From Nageia nagi (Eukaryota; Pinophyta): a DNA stretch of 64,000 nucleotides. The stretch covers positions 110,546,001-110,610,000 of the forward strand of contig JBITNC010000001.1 of the NCBI GenBank assembly GCA_050084985.1, in the 5' to 3' direction. This document shows positions 25,626 through 36,289 of this stretch, piece after piece. A program made the position numbers and the translations under genes. The stretch's first letter is position 1; each line of letters begins with the position of its first letter. The notes below the pieces were generated by a model. The model saw nothing but the letters and a program-made list of their open reading frames with translations, was not told where the DNA came from and made no database searches.

Positions 25626-26206
25626 GGAACAAAATTTTAAGACTTGAACAGGTTTCTGATTATCATTTGAATAATGACTACATAATCTACGACAATGATG
25701 ATTTAGAAAGAGTCATGAAAAGAATTAAGAGGTGGTGGGTTATTTTGATAGAACTAATGTGTCAAATGGAAAGGAACTTCTGAATTGTGATCCAACTTTG
25801 GGAGGACTATGTCATCAAAATATTGATGAAAAGTTTGAGAAAAGTTTAGCAAACACACTATTGAAGGATCTTTCTAGATGCAAGTGTCTGACAGGGAATG
25901 TAGCTCCAAGATCATAACTATTGCAATATCTGGAAAAATATGACAAAGGAAAGTCTAAAAAAAAAAAGGTCAGTGTTTGCAGATGTTGTTCAAGGACTGC
26001 TATATATTATACAAAAGGCTAGACTATACAACATACACACATTTATAGCAAAGAGAAATGGAAAAGTATTACCCAATATCCCCTCTTCTCTTAATGAACT
26101 TGCTTTCAAGATAGCTGAGATTTACGAGCTTGAACTTAGGAGATCCAACGCTATAGATTTTGATGATCTTTTGTACATAGTAGCTTATCTATTTCATAAT
26201 AACTAA
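25626..26206 (+). pseudogene. captured UvrD/SRS2-type helicase gene fragment
   Basis: One frame reads ILRLEQVSDYHL, then NNDYIIYDNDDLERVMKRI (about 25670-25730), matching the F/Y-x-I-Y-D-x-x-D-x-x-x-x-x-K segment of UvrD/PcrA/SRS2 helicases. A second frame (25940-26206) reads AFKIAEIYELELRRSNAIDF and DDLLYIVAYLF, the N-A-x-D-F-D-D-L-L block that in this family stands just before Walker B. The pieces are in the right order, with a frame change and an unmatched stretch between, perhaps a retained intron or decayed exon. No Walker A or B motif is present. Such helicases unwind DNA in repair and recombination; SRS2-like genes are known in plants. No copia element normally encodes one, so this is most likely host sequence carried by the retrotransposon. 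About 190 codons, not functional. Confidence 0.65.
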
Positions 26207-27962
26207 CACATAAGAGAGGTTTAGAATTCTCAACTCGATGTTGTGGAAGCGCACAAGTCTCAGCAGCTACATATATCTCACGTATGCAACAAGATGAAAT
26301 GCAAATTCTAGGTTGCCATATACTATATGACTTCATCAGACAGATGGTACTTACATGCACAACTTCATCAAACAATTCATGCACCCAAATACCAATGATC
26401 TTGGTAGAGCCCCTTCCTTTGTGCATTTAATTTAATTTTAGTACAATTAATTTTTTGTTGACTAAATGCACTTCCACAACCAACGTATGCTCCTTCTTGG
26501 TAAGGGAAGAGTAGCCATCATTTTTTTTATCTATCTGCATTCATTCATTTTTGACTAGGAGTACTTGAGGTAGAAGAAGCATTAAATATGCATGAAGTAG
26601 GGGTATGGATCTCCTTCTTTTACCATTTAATTCTTGGAGACTTGGAAAGTAGTGAATATTTTTAAATTATTTCTACAATAAGGTAAAAAATATTTTAAGT
26701 TAAACTTAGCTTACCTTTTTTTTAAAAAATGCTTAGAATATTTTTAATATTGCATGTTTAATTTACTAAGGTGCACATGCAATTTCTAGAATGCCAACCT
26801 CTTAGCATTTTTTTCTCTAAGCATGGTAATTTACTTAGGCAAAATATTTTTTAGTAAAAATTTGCTAAGGTAATCTAAGCATGCTATTTTTTTAAGTAAA
26901 CAAGGGAAATTTACTTAAAATGCATACTTAAAAGAACAATTTTTAGCATACAAGTTTTTAGGGATAAAATTTTAAGTGAAAAGGGGGGAATTTGTATAAT
27001 TTTTACTTAAAACTTTATCTAGATCTTGTATGCTAAATTTGTAATGCATGCCTCTTAATCTTTTTTGAGGAATAAAGCATGCTTAGTACTTAAAATTTTA
27101 AGTTAAATAATGCATGATGCATGTTTGTTACTTAATTTTAAATCATGGAATAATGCATGTTTAAGTTATGGATTAATGCTAAGTAGGACTTGGTCCTTTT
27201 TTAAATTCATTAAAATGATTGAATGAATTTATGAAATTGAGCAAAGTATGCAAAATGTAAAATGTCCTTTAGGGGTTAGTACAAAACCCATTGGACTTTT
27301 AAGGTTTTTCAAGCTCGTGTGGATGATGTATTTTTACTTTACTTTATATTTTTTGCACAATTGCTTTATACTTGAAAAATGCAAAATATTGAAAGTAACC
27401 CCTAAAATGAACACATCTGCATGTACTTTTCCACAACATGACTTGTTTGGGGAGCCACAAGGGGAGGACAAGGTAGATTGGAGCCCTTTTAGTCTGAAGA
27501 GCCAAGTGGTGGTAAGTCTATCTTAATTGCCCCTAAGACCTCTGTTGGATTGGACATAACTCTATTAGGTGGATAGGCATGTGTGTAGTGATACCACATG
27601 TCTACATGTCCATTCAGGGATTATCCTGATAACCTAGGAGGAAAATTAAAAACCTTAAAAAAATAATTAAAATGGCTGGTCCAAGATACATTGGATCCTT
27701 GGCAAATAGTTGGTACTTCTTCTTGTGAGAGTATATTACTGACCAAGGTGAACTGGTTGAGGACTGGTAGTATCTAGGCTCCACCTTGCAGGCATCCAGG
27801 TGAAGGCCTAATTCTATACAAGAAAACAACCCCAACTTTATCCTTCTACAGATCTTGGTTTATAAGTTTGCACATGTGGGACATGTTTACTTATGTTTTA
27901 TTTGTATAGATGGTAAATTATAAAAATTTGCATTCTTATTGCATATTTACTTTTATGTAGCA
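26207..27962 (+). other. copia leader between helicase fragment and gag
   Basis: AT-rich, with many copies of the words taatgcatg and acttaaaattt (26700-27180). A 92-codon open frame at 27248-27526 has no recognisable domain and may be incidental. Confidence 0.45.
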
Positions 27963-28733
27963 ATGGTTGAAACCTTCATACCCAAGCATATACTCGACGG
28001 TTCCAACTTTGGCATATGGGAACCTTGTATGAGAGCTGAGTTACAAGCAAGGAAGCTATGGTAGATAGTTAATGAATACATGGTTGCTCCTATAGATGAG
28101 AAGGCTATTGAAATATACAACTCAAAGAATGAGTTAGCAACTTCAATGATCTATCATGCAGTTTTAGATGATGTCCTTCTCATGATCTCTTCTTCAACAT
28201 CAATAAAGGAAGCTTGGGATAGGCTAAAGAAAATTTACCTTGGGTCAAAATTTTCAAGGAGGTTCACCATTTTACAAAAGTTGTTGCAATATCATCAAGG
28301 TGAAGATGAAAGTGCTTCTATTTACTTGAACAAAATCATTGACCTTAGGACACAACTAGTTGGCTATGGGTGCAACTGGATCAATGATGAGTTCATGGTC
28401 TTCATCATTCTTCAAAGCCTTTCTACAATGTTTAGTAACTTTGTCACAGTTATGGACACTAGGCTCGATGATGAAGAAGATGTCATCTCTCTTAATAACC
28501 TTTCTAGACTCCTTCTAAAGCATGAGGAAGCTTTGAACAAGAAAATGTTGAACTTTTCTCCAAAGGATAATAGCATTGCTCTAGGAGCAACCAAAACTCC
28601 TTTCAAGAAGAAGTTCAAATATTATAAATTCAAAGATAACAAATCCTCATCTACCATCAGGAAGCATGGCAACTTCAAGCAAAGGAATGACAAAGCTGGA
28701 TCAAGCAATCCAACACCTCTAGGAAAAGTTTGA
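27963..28733 (+). pseudogene. gag: copia gag, with one in-frame stop
   Basis: ATG at 27963 (MVETFIPKHILDGSNFGIWE) opens the copia-type gag (UBN2/retrotran_gag_2 family): the start with L-x-G-x-N-F-x-x-W, then AWDRLKKIYLGSKFSRRFTI and YLNKIIDLRTQLVGYG, are typical. A TAG at 28062 breaks the frame at codon 34 (KLW-stop-IVNEY). The frame runs to 28733, where a one-base shift separates it from the zinc knuckle CNFCGIFGHKEYDC (28741 onward, C-x2-C-x4-H-x4-C complete), which continues in the pol frame. Copia elements normally have gag and pol in one frame, so the shift is a mutation. Gag would assemble the cytoplasmic particle. Confidence 0.88.
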
Positions 28734-31700
28734 TGAAAATTGTAACTTTTGTGGCATCTTTGGGCACAAGGAGTATGATTGTCATAAAAAGAAATTTGCT
28801 CAAAAAGGCAAGGGAAATGCAAATGTGAGAAATTTCAATAATAAAAAGAAGAACAAGCATGTTTCTATTGTTGCCTACTACTCAATGACTCAAATTATTT
28901 CAAATGATTGGATTGTTGATTTAGGATGTACTAATCACATGTGTTATGAAAAGGATAAGTTTGAAAACTTTCATAAGCATAAGAAGGATGCAGTTGTGAT
29001 AGGTGATAATATAGTCCTTGATGTTCAAGGAATAGGGAGTGTGAAGATTCATGGAAAGGTTCTTGATAATATCTTTTATGTGCCTAAACTAAGGATGAAT
29101 CTTATCTCTATAATTCAGATTACAAGGAAAGGATACTCATTTGAGTTTACCTCACACTCCTAGTGTGTTAAGAAAGGACTTGCCACCTTGATGAAAGGAT
29201 CAGTAAAGGATGAACTTTATATTGTGGATCAAGTTCCTTCAAAGATGTGTCTTGCTACAAATGTTTGTTCAAAGGGTAATCTTTGGCATCAATGATTAGG
29301 GCACCTTAACCACAAGAGTATTCAAGATATGAAAAATCAAGAACTTTTGGAAGGTTTACCTAATATGTCATCCATAATTGGTCTTTGTGAAAGGTGCATT
29401 CTAGGAAAGATGAATAGGCAAAAGTTTGAAAAAGATAAGGCAACTCGGGCTACTCATCCTCTTCAGCTTGTGCATTCAGATTTGATGGGTCTATTTCAAA
29501 CTAAGTCTCTAGGGTGAGCTTCTTATATTCTAACCTTCATTAATGACTTCAGTAGGATGACATTTGGTTATCTACTTGAGCACAAGGATCAAACTTTTGA
29601 TAGGTTTAAAGACTTCAAGGCACTTGTTGAAAATCAAACTGATTTTAAGATTAAGATGTTGAGATCTGATAATGGGGGTGAGTATAATAGCAATGAGTTT
29701 AATGACTATTGTGTTAAACATGGGATCAAGTGGCAATTCACAATCCCTTACACCCCTCAGCAAAATGGAGTTGTTGAAAGGAAGAATTGAACCATTATGG
29801 AAATGGCAAGGTGCATGTTGGGTAACCTTCCTAGTTTCTTATGGGGAGAAGTTGTTCACACTGTTATTCACACCCTAAATAGGTGTCCTACTAAAGCAGT
29901 TGAAGGTAAAACTCTGTATGAAGCATGGATAGGAAAGAAACCTAACATCTCACACTTTAGGGTCTTTGGCTATGATGCATTTGCCTTCATTACCTCAGAG
30001 AAAAGAAAAAAGTTGGATAAAAGATCAGAAAAATGCATCTTTGTGGGTATGATAATCAGTATAGAGGTTACAGGCTCTACTCCTCATCCCATAAAATAGT
30101 CTTTATTTGTAGGGATATCAAGTTCAATGAACTTCCTGAGGATATGACTTCTCATGCTAAGGTGTCTGATTTAGATGATTCTTCATCTACACCTAACTGG
30201 TTGGATGATCATGTAGGAAAGTCACCACAAGAGCAAAATTCTCTAGCTTAGAGAATTACAAGAAGTATGACCTTGAATAAATCTTTATTTGCTAAAATTG
30301 ATAATACAAATGAGCCATCAAACTTCAAAGAAGCTTCCAAGCAAGAGTGTTGGATGGAAGCTATGAAAGTTGAGTATGAGGCGCTCATGAAAAATGAAAC
30401 TTGGGATTTGGTTCCTTATCCCAATGAGAAAAATGTGATTGGAAATAAATGGATATACAAGGTCAAGTACAATTCTGATGGAGAAGTTGAAAAATATGAA
30501 GCAAGGTTAGTGGCCAAAGGATTTGCTCAAAAATATGGTATTGATTATGAGAAAACCTTTGCTTCTGTGGCCAAGATGCCTATTGTCAGGATAATCCTTG
30601 CTCTTTTTGCAACTCAAAGATGGAAAGTTTTTCAACTTGATGTTAAGAGTGAATTTCTCAATGGTGACTTAGATGTAGAAATCTACATGAATCAACCAAA
30701 AGGATTTATTCCAAAAGGAAAAGAGTCTCTTGTGTGTAAGCTAAACAAGTCTCTGTATGGACTTAAGCAAGCACCTAGAGCATGGTATAAGAAAATTTCA
30801 AGATTCTTTACAGATATTGGTTTTTCCAAGTGCTTCTCTGACTTAGATCTCTATGTAATCAATCAAGGAAAAGATGTGGTCTTAATTATCCTTTATGTGG
30901 ATGATCTTCTCATAACTGGAAATAATATTGAAATCATCCAAGAGTGCATATCCAAACTAAAGGCAACATTTGAAATGACTAATCTAGGTCTATTACATTA
31001 CTATCTTGGGATGCAAGTATACCAACACAAAGATTATACTTATCTTAGTCAATCTAAGTATATATCATACATCTTACAAAAGTTTGGAATGGAGGAGTGT
31101 AGATATGCTGCAATACTTATTTCTCTTGGAATCATTGTATCTCAGAGCTTAGATTCTCAGTTGGCTGATGCTATAGCTTATAGGTAATTGATTGGTAGTC
31201 TTCTATATCTGACTATCTCTCGACCTGATATTGCCTTTGTAGTGAATCTAATGGCACAATTCATGCAAAAACCACATGTTGAACACCTCAATGCTATTAA
31301 GCAAATCTTCAGGTATGTGGTAGGGAAAAAGGATCTTGCTCTTAAGTGTTCCAAAGTGCCCTTGATTATTCTCTCAAGGTTCTTAGATTCTGATTATGGG
31401 GGAGATAGAGATGATAGAAAATCAACCTCTGCATATGTGTTCAGCATTGGTTTAGGTGCTATCTCTTAGGCTTCCAAGAAGCAACCTACTGTGACTCTTT
31501 CTACCACCAAAGTCGAATATCAAGCCATGTCTGTTGCTGCCCAAGAAGCTATTTGGCTAAGGCATCTTTTGAATGAAATTGGGTATAAGTAAAATGGCCC
31601 ATCTCTTATTTCTTTAGATAATCAATTGGCTATCTCTTTGGCTAATAATCCTGTGTTCCATTAGAGAACCAAACATGTGGAAATCCAAGCCCATTTTATC

Positions 31701-31859
31701 AGGGAGAAGGTTCTAGATGACATCATACACTTGGAGTATTGTCCATCTACTGAAAACTCTACTAATTTATTCACTAAGCCCCTTCCTAAAGCTCAGTTTA
31801 GCAAGCTTAGGGATTCTCTTGGGTTGGTGAAGTTGCCCTCAAGGGGGAGCGAAGTCTGA
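28729..31859 (+). pseudogene. pol: copia pol (AP-IN-RT-RH), multiply interrupted
   Basis: Order: zinc knuckle; protease DWIVDLGCTNHMC (28906 onward), where family DSG reads DLG; GAG-pre-integrase LWHQ-stop-LGHLNHKSI; integrase with LVHSDLMG, LRSDNGGEYNSNEF and QQNGVVERKN, so D-D-E is kept; RT with WKVFQLDVKSEFLNG, SLYGLKQAPRAWY and LYVDDLLIT (30890), intact YVDD; RNase H with RFLDSDYGGDRDDRKSTSAY and TKHVEIQAHFIREKV. It ends TKPLPKAQFSKLR..GSEV and TGA at 31857. Stops stand at 29161, 29293, 29515, 29788, 30249, 31185, 31467, 31590 and 31662, and a frame change near 30045. Several fit CpG or CNG decay, for example HQ-stop-LGHLN and RKN-stop-T, where the family has Arg. It cannot make a full polyprotein. 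Confidence 0.93.
31841..31849 (+). promoter_or_regulatory. internal polypurine run at end of copia pol
   Basis: AAGGGGGAG, 1.17 kb upstream of the true terminal tract, overlapping the last pol codons. The LARD carries the same arrangement at 12174. Confidence 0.55.
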
Positions 31860-31927
31860 ACTTTTGTTAGTGATGACAACTTCACCTCTAAGAGGCTTTT
31901 TTGTTGTTGTATAGCATGTGTTGATTA

Positions 31928-32540
31928 TGATATACCTCCATGGTAAGTTTTCTCTGTGTGACAAACTTGTTGTACATTTTTATACCTCCGTGGTAAGTTT
32001 GCTCTGCATGACAAACTTGTTGTACATTTTTATACCTCCATGGTAAGTTTGCTCTGTGTGACAAACTTGTTGTACATTTTTATATCTCCATGGTAAGTTT
32101 GCTCTATGTGACAAACTTGTTGTACATTTTATACCTCCATGGTAAGTTTGCTGTACATGACAAACTTGTACATTTTTATACCTCCATGGTAAGTTTGCTC
32201 TTCGTGACAAACTTGTTGTACATTTTATACCTCCATGGTAAGTTTTCTCTATGTGACAAACTTGTTGTACATTTTTATACCTCCATGGTAAGTTTGCTCT
32301 GTGTGACAAACTTGTTGTACATTTTACACCTCTGTGGTAAGTTTTCTCTACGTGACAAACTTGTTCTACATTTTACACCTCTGTGGTAAGTTTGCTCTGC
32401 ATGACAAACTTGTTGTATAATTTTTTAAGCATATAATTAATATACCTCCATAGTAAGTTTGCTCTGCATGAAAAACTTATTGTACATTCTATACCTTTGT
32501 GGTGAGTTTGCTTTATGTTAGAAACTCATTATACAATTTT
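31928..32540 (+). repeat. 12-unit tandem array of hairpin-forming 49-50 bp repeats
   Basis: Unit pattern: tatacctccatggtaagttt, then gctctgcatgacaaacttgt, then tgtacattt. In most units AAGTTTG and CAAACTT can pair as a 7-bp stem around a 10-base loop. The last three units are more diverged and spaced. Open frames of about 100 codons on both strands (31980-32389) are products of the repeat, not genes. Confidence 0.93.
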
Positions 32541-33020
32541 TATGCTCTATTAATAATCAACACATGTCTATATACAACAGGTGACTATGAGTGATGGCTT
32601 GGCATCTCTGTGATGACTTATAGTGCACCATTAATCAGTTATTTATAAGATGGTATTATTTGATTCTCTTATTTGAATATATGATGCATCTAAATAATTT
32701 TATTCATGAGTTGCTTGTAGCATGCAGGATCTTCTTCAGAAATGCAAGTTACTCACCTTGTGTAAGCAAGCTCATAGAGACTCACATGTTAGCTTAAAGT
32801 TGATTGACTACTATGTACAGTGAAACCAATTGTGGTTAATGATTGTATTGTAAACCATTTTGTCAAATGGTAATGTAGTGAGTCTCATACTAGTTCTCAA
32901 AAAGATTCTCAAATATGTAAATGTTCTCATCTCCACTTGTTTCTCTATGGAGGAGAACTCTCTCTTACTCTCTCTCTCTTCTCTCTTCTATACTCTATCC
33001 CAATATTGCATTAAGGGGAG
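32541..33020 (+). other. copia 3' block and terminal polypurine tract
   Basis: Non-coding. About 32690-33020 matches the LARD 3' block (12400-12742). It ends with ATTAAGGGGAG at 33010-33020, abutting the 3' LTR. Confidence 0.8.
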
Positions 33021-33499
33021 TGTTAGAATTTGTAATGAAATATTGTGAATATCTAAACTCCTTGTAAGTTCAATTAATTACTTAAAGGATATGTAGATAC
33101 CTTAAGGGATTAATTGAGTTCTTTATTATGTGTGGACTTTGACCTTACCATAGGGTTAGTTGGTAGGTTAAAGTTAGGTCATACATTTATTGTAACCCTA
33201 ACCTTACCCTTGGGTTAAAGGGAGGTTAGGGAGGTGCTCTCAAGCTATAAATAGAGGGCCTCTCCTCTTGTAACATAACTAAGTTTTTGGAGTAAGATTA
33301 CTCTACTAGTTTGTGTAGGAGAGGAAGAGAATTGTAGTAAGAGGTGCATAGATTGAGAATAGAGAACTAGTTGTGGATGTACTCCCAAAGAGGGAGGAAC
33401 CACATTATATTTATGTTATCTTGTGTGAATGGTGTTATGTTGAATGATTGAGCTTCCTAGTCTTGGACCTTGAGAATTAGAGTAGGTCTAATTCCTTCA
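33021..33499 (+). repeat. 3' LTR of copia element
   Basis: Same length as the 5' LTR, with nine differences, seven of them transitions; followed by target duplication CTTTT. Confidence 0.95.
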
Positions 33500-33504
33500 C
33501 TTTT

Positions 33505-34982
33505 TATATAGTCACCTAAAGGAAAGTGATGAATTTTACCCTAGAACCTAGTATTCATCTCTAGGTTTGGCTCTATGGCTTAAGGTGTAGATTGGTAGAT
33601 ACACAAAGAGTATAGAATCAATGGTTGGTCATCACTTCCAACTCATTGATGTTTATTTTTAAAAGGCCTTATACATATATATTAAAAATGAAAAAACTCA
33701 TGATAACAACAACCCAACCCACCATATATATCCTTTGATTATATTTTATTTAATATGAAAAAGTAGTATTTTAATTAATGAGTCTTAATCTAATGCACAT
33801 AATTCATTACCCCTTTCAGTGTGATTCTTTAACCAAAAATTAATAACAATAATTTACTCCTTCCTAGTGTGAAAGTAATTAAGTGAAGTTCATTTACCAC
33901 TTCTTACTATCCTTATCTACCTTTGACCTCCCTTTGGAGAGGTAAAATAAGGTATAAAAGAACCAATTAAGTGAATGTAAATTACCTTAAATGAGATTCT
34001 TTAACTCCTGTTCAAATTACCATCCTTCAAATCCCTTTTAAAGTGATGAGGTGGACCATAAAGAGTATTAAAATGAGATAAATTTCTTTAGATTAGGTTC
34101 TCTAACTCGTCTTCAAAATACCATCCTTCAACCTTCTTTGGAAGTAATGAGGCAGACCATTCAAGAGTATTAATGTGAAAGGAAAAACACTCACCTAGTA
34201 AATTAACCAACGTAATGTGTTTTGAGATTACCTTTACTTAGATAAATTGATTTTATATTCATTATATTCTTTAAATGAAAATACATTCCTCCTTCTAAGT
34301 GCAAAAGTGACTTAGTGAAAATTCTTTAATAATTTTAGTGATAAAGAGTGAAAAAATGAAAAAAGAGTTCATTTACTCCTTTCCTATTATACTCATTCAA
34401 TGCAAAGGGAGAGCATAAGTGGGTATAAAATAAATTATTAAGTAATTTTATTTTTCATTCCCAAAATCCAAAAAGATAAACAATTCATATAATTTATTGA
34501 AATAAAGCAAATGAATCATGCATATTTCTTAATCATACATCTACCCTTCCTATATGCAATTTAAGCAAAAGAAATCATAAACAAGGGGTTTTTTTCAATT
34601 TTTCATTTTTTAATGCCTATATTGTGCTTTTAGCATTCATGAAAGTTGAAACTTATACCTTGTTTTTTGAGTTGATGATATTTTTATATTTTCATATAGA
34701 GTCGTTAGCGATCCAGTATAAATCACTAGCATTTCAAACAAATTGATAGTGTTTCAATATAAGTATCTAACATTTCAATACAAGTTGTTCAAATTTTAAT
34801 ACAAATAATTGGTTCCTAATACATATCATAAATGATAACATAGAAAAAAAAAAAATAACAATAAATACAAAATAGTATGAGTTTTAGTAGTGATTCCATA
34901 AACACATAAGATAAAAAAAAATGAAATATAAATAGCAATAGATACTCCCTACATCTCATTTTTAGTGTAGCCTTTATGTGAG
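33505..34982 (-). other. leader of Tat element 1, part next to 5' LTR
   Basis: Non-coding. It contains two tandem copies of about 100 bp at 33994-34178 (accatccttcaa, then gaggtggacca or gaggcagacca, then agagtatta). Similar tandem words occur in the leader of the element at 61954, as is common in Tat leaders. Confidence 0.55.
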
Positions 34983-35001
34983 GGACCTCCTTATAGCATC
35001 A
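34983..35001 (-). promoter_or_regulatory. degraded primer binding site of Tat element 1
   Basis: Minus strand TGATGCTATAAGGAGGTCC agrees at 15 of 19 positions with TGGCGCTAGAAGGAGGGCC, which follows the 5' LTR at 62801. Both stand three or four bases after the LTR end. Confidence 0.6.
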
Positions 35002-35004
35002 AAA

Positions 35005-35822
35005 TATTTACTAAAAAAACCCTACAAGCATGCAAAAAATATAAGCTATCAAAACCAATAGAAACTCTTTATTGATCTTTGAATAAACCTCAATTTTGAT
35101 TATAGATTACCTCGTAATGGAGGGCTTCAATACAATGTGTCATATAAGCCTCTTAGAGGCTCTTCTTTACTGATGTTTTCAAGCTCTAAATATTGTTTAA
35201 TTTAACCTACAATAATAATGATTCTAATTTCTTATTTCTTGCTAACTCCTTAGCTTCTCTTTACTTTAATCAGTTGCTAGTATTGGAATCCTGCACATGC
35301 ACAAACCAACAACCCATTGAACATACCTATTCATGCTCTAAGATTACAATAAATGAAGATGAAATAAACATGCATATAAGAAAAAATAATAAACTAAAAT
35401 GTACATAGCAATGTAGATATAATTTAGGAGAGTAAGTTTACATTTCATTCTCTCTCTCTCCCCTCTATGGGAAGGGTCTTATTTATAGATTTTCCAAGGT
35501 AGCATTAGTTGCTATTTTGGATGGCAAGGTTGGATGAAAATTTTCTTCCAACCTTGTCACGAATTATATCCATGTAAGGAAAATCTTGGATGAAGGATGA
35601 CTCATCCTTCCTTAGGCACCTAATTTTTCTATTTTTTCCTTAATATTTTCTATTTACAAGATCGCTAGTGATTACCCATCGAGTGCTAATAACTAATTAT
35701 GATTGCCAACAATTATAACGAATTACCAATGATTGAGATACTTTAGAAAACTTTATTATTTGCATAAAATTTTATTCCCCTCCTTCATTTATCAAACTAG
35801 GGGTCATTTTTAGGTGTCTACA
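35005..35822 (-). repeat. 5' LTR of Tat element 1
   Basis: Minus strand starts TGTAGACACCTAAAAATGAC, matches 2971-3719 throughout, and has an extra block of about 70 bp at about 35349-35425. A TATA-like CTATAAATAAG and GA-rich run (35445-35462 on plus) are kept. Confidence 0.75.
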
Positions 35823-36289
35823 CCTATAATGATCTAAATTTGACTCAAGAGGTCTAGAATTCATGATTTTTAGTTTTATTTTGTGATGTGGAACCTACCT
35901 TACTAATTCAACACCTATGGACTATAAAAATACTTATTATTTATATCTAGATATATTTTTTTAACCTAAATAGGTATTTAACTCCAAAGAGTGCATGTAA
36001 GGTCCATAATGCTCCAAACTTAATGTGAGAACTTGAAATTCACATTTATAGTGATCTAAAATTCTATTTAAGCCATGTAAATAATTATTGTAAAAGTATT
36101 TTCATCCTATATCTAAATTTTTCATTAAAAACATACTTTAGACTTCTTATTTTAGCTTAAAACCTCTAGTAGATTCAAGTTATTGGCATTCTTGGATCGC
36201 TATATTGGGTACACACTCTCTATAATTCTTCAAATGGATTAGAGCTTGGATCCTTAGACTTTCAAAATATTCACTTTTTAGGGGGCGTA
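35823..36289. other. AT-rich DNA, no feature seen
   Basis: No coding pattern or repeat recognised beyond the right end of Tat element 1. Confidence 0.4.

Larger units (their letters stand above)
23911..33499 (+). mobile_element. Ty1/copia retrotransposon, full-length, inserted in Tat leader
   Basis: Two LTRs of 479 bp each (23911-24389, 33021-33499) differ at nine positions by my count (about 98% identical). A perfect target duplication CTTTT occurs at 23906-23910 and 33500-33504. PBS TGGTATCAGAGC and a terminal polypurine tract are in place. Domain order gag-protease-integrase-RT-RNase H defines Ty1/copia. The 9.6 kb length is large for copia because of a 3.6 kb leader holding a captured helicase fragment and a 1.16 kb 3' region holding a hairpin array. 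It is the best dated insertion here: clearly younger than the Tat host element and the LARD. Confidence 0.95.
2971..35822 (-). mobile_element. Tat-lineage Ty3/gypsy element 1, split by two nested insertions
   Basis: Boundaries come from two same-orientation copies of one LTR: 35005-35822 is followed (minus strand) by a primer-site-like sequence, as a 5' LTR should be, and 2971-3719 is preceded by a polypurine tract, as a 3' LTR should be. Between them on the minus strand lie gag, aspartic protease, RT, RNase H, a second (archaeal-type) RNase H and integrase, the order typical of Tat elements. The span is 32.9 kb, but removing the copia element (23911-33499) and the LARD-like element (8399-13229) leaves about 18.4 kb, within the large size range known for Tat/Ogre relatives. 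The extra length lies in a long leader and a long 3' part with extra ORFs. Flanking 5-mers CCAAC and CCTAT agree at three of five positions, so the target duplication is degraded or the ends are slightly off. Confidence 0.7.

Noticed and set aside
31980-32389. Open frames of about 100 codons on both strands
   Set aside because: They lie wholly in the 49-50 bp tandem array and only reflect the repeat period; no independent coding signal.
31928-32540. Regular repeats that could suggest a CRISPR array
   Set aside because: Units abut without unique spacers, and the context is a plant retrotransposon.
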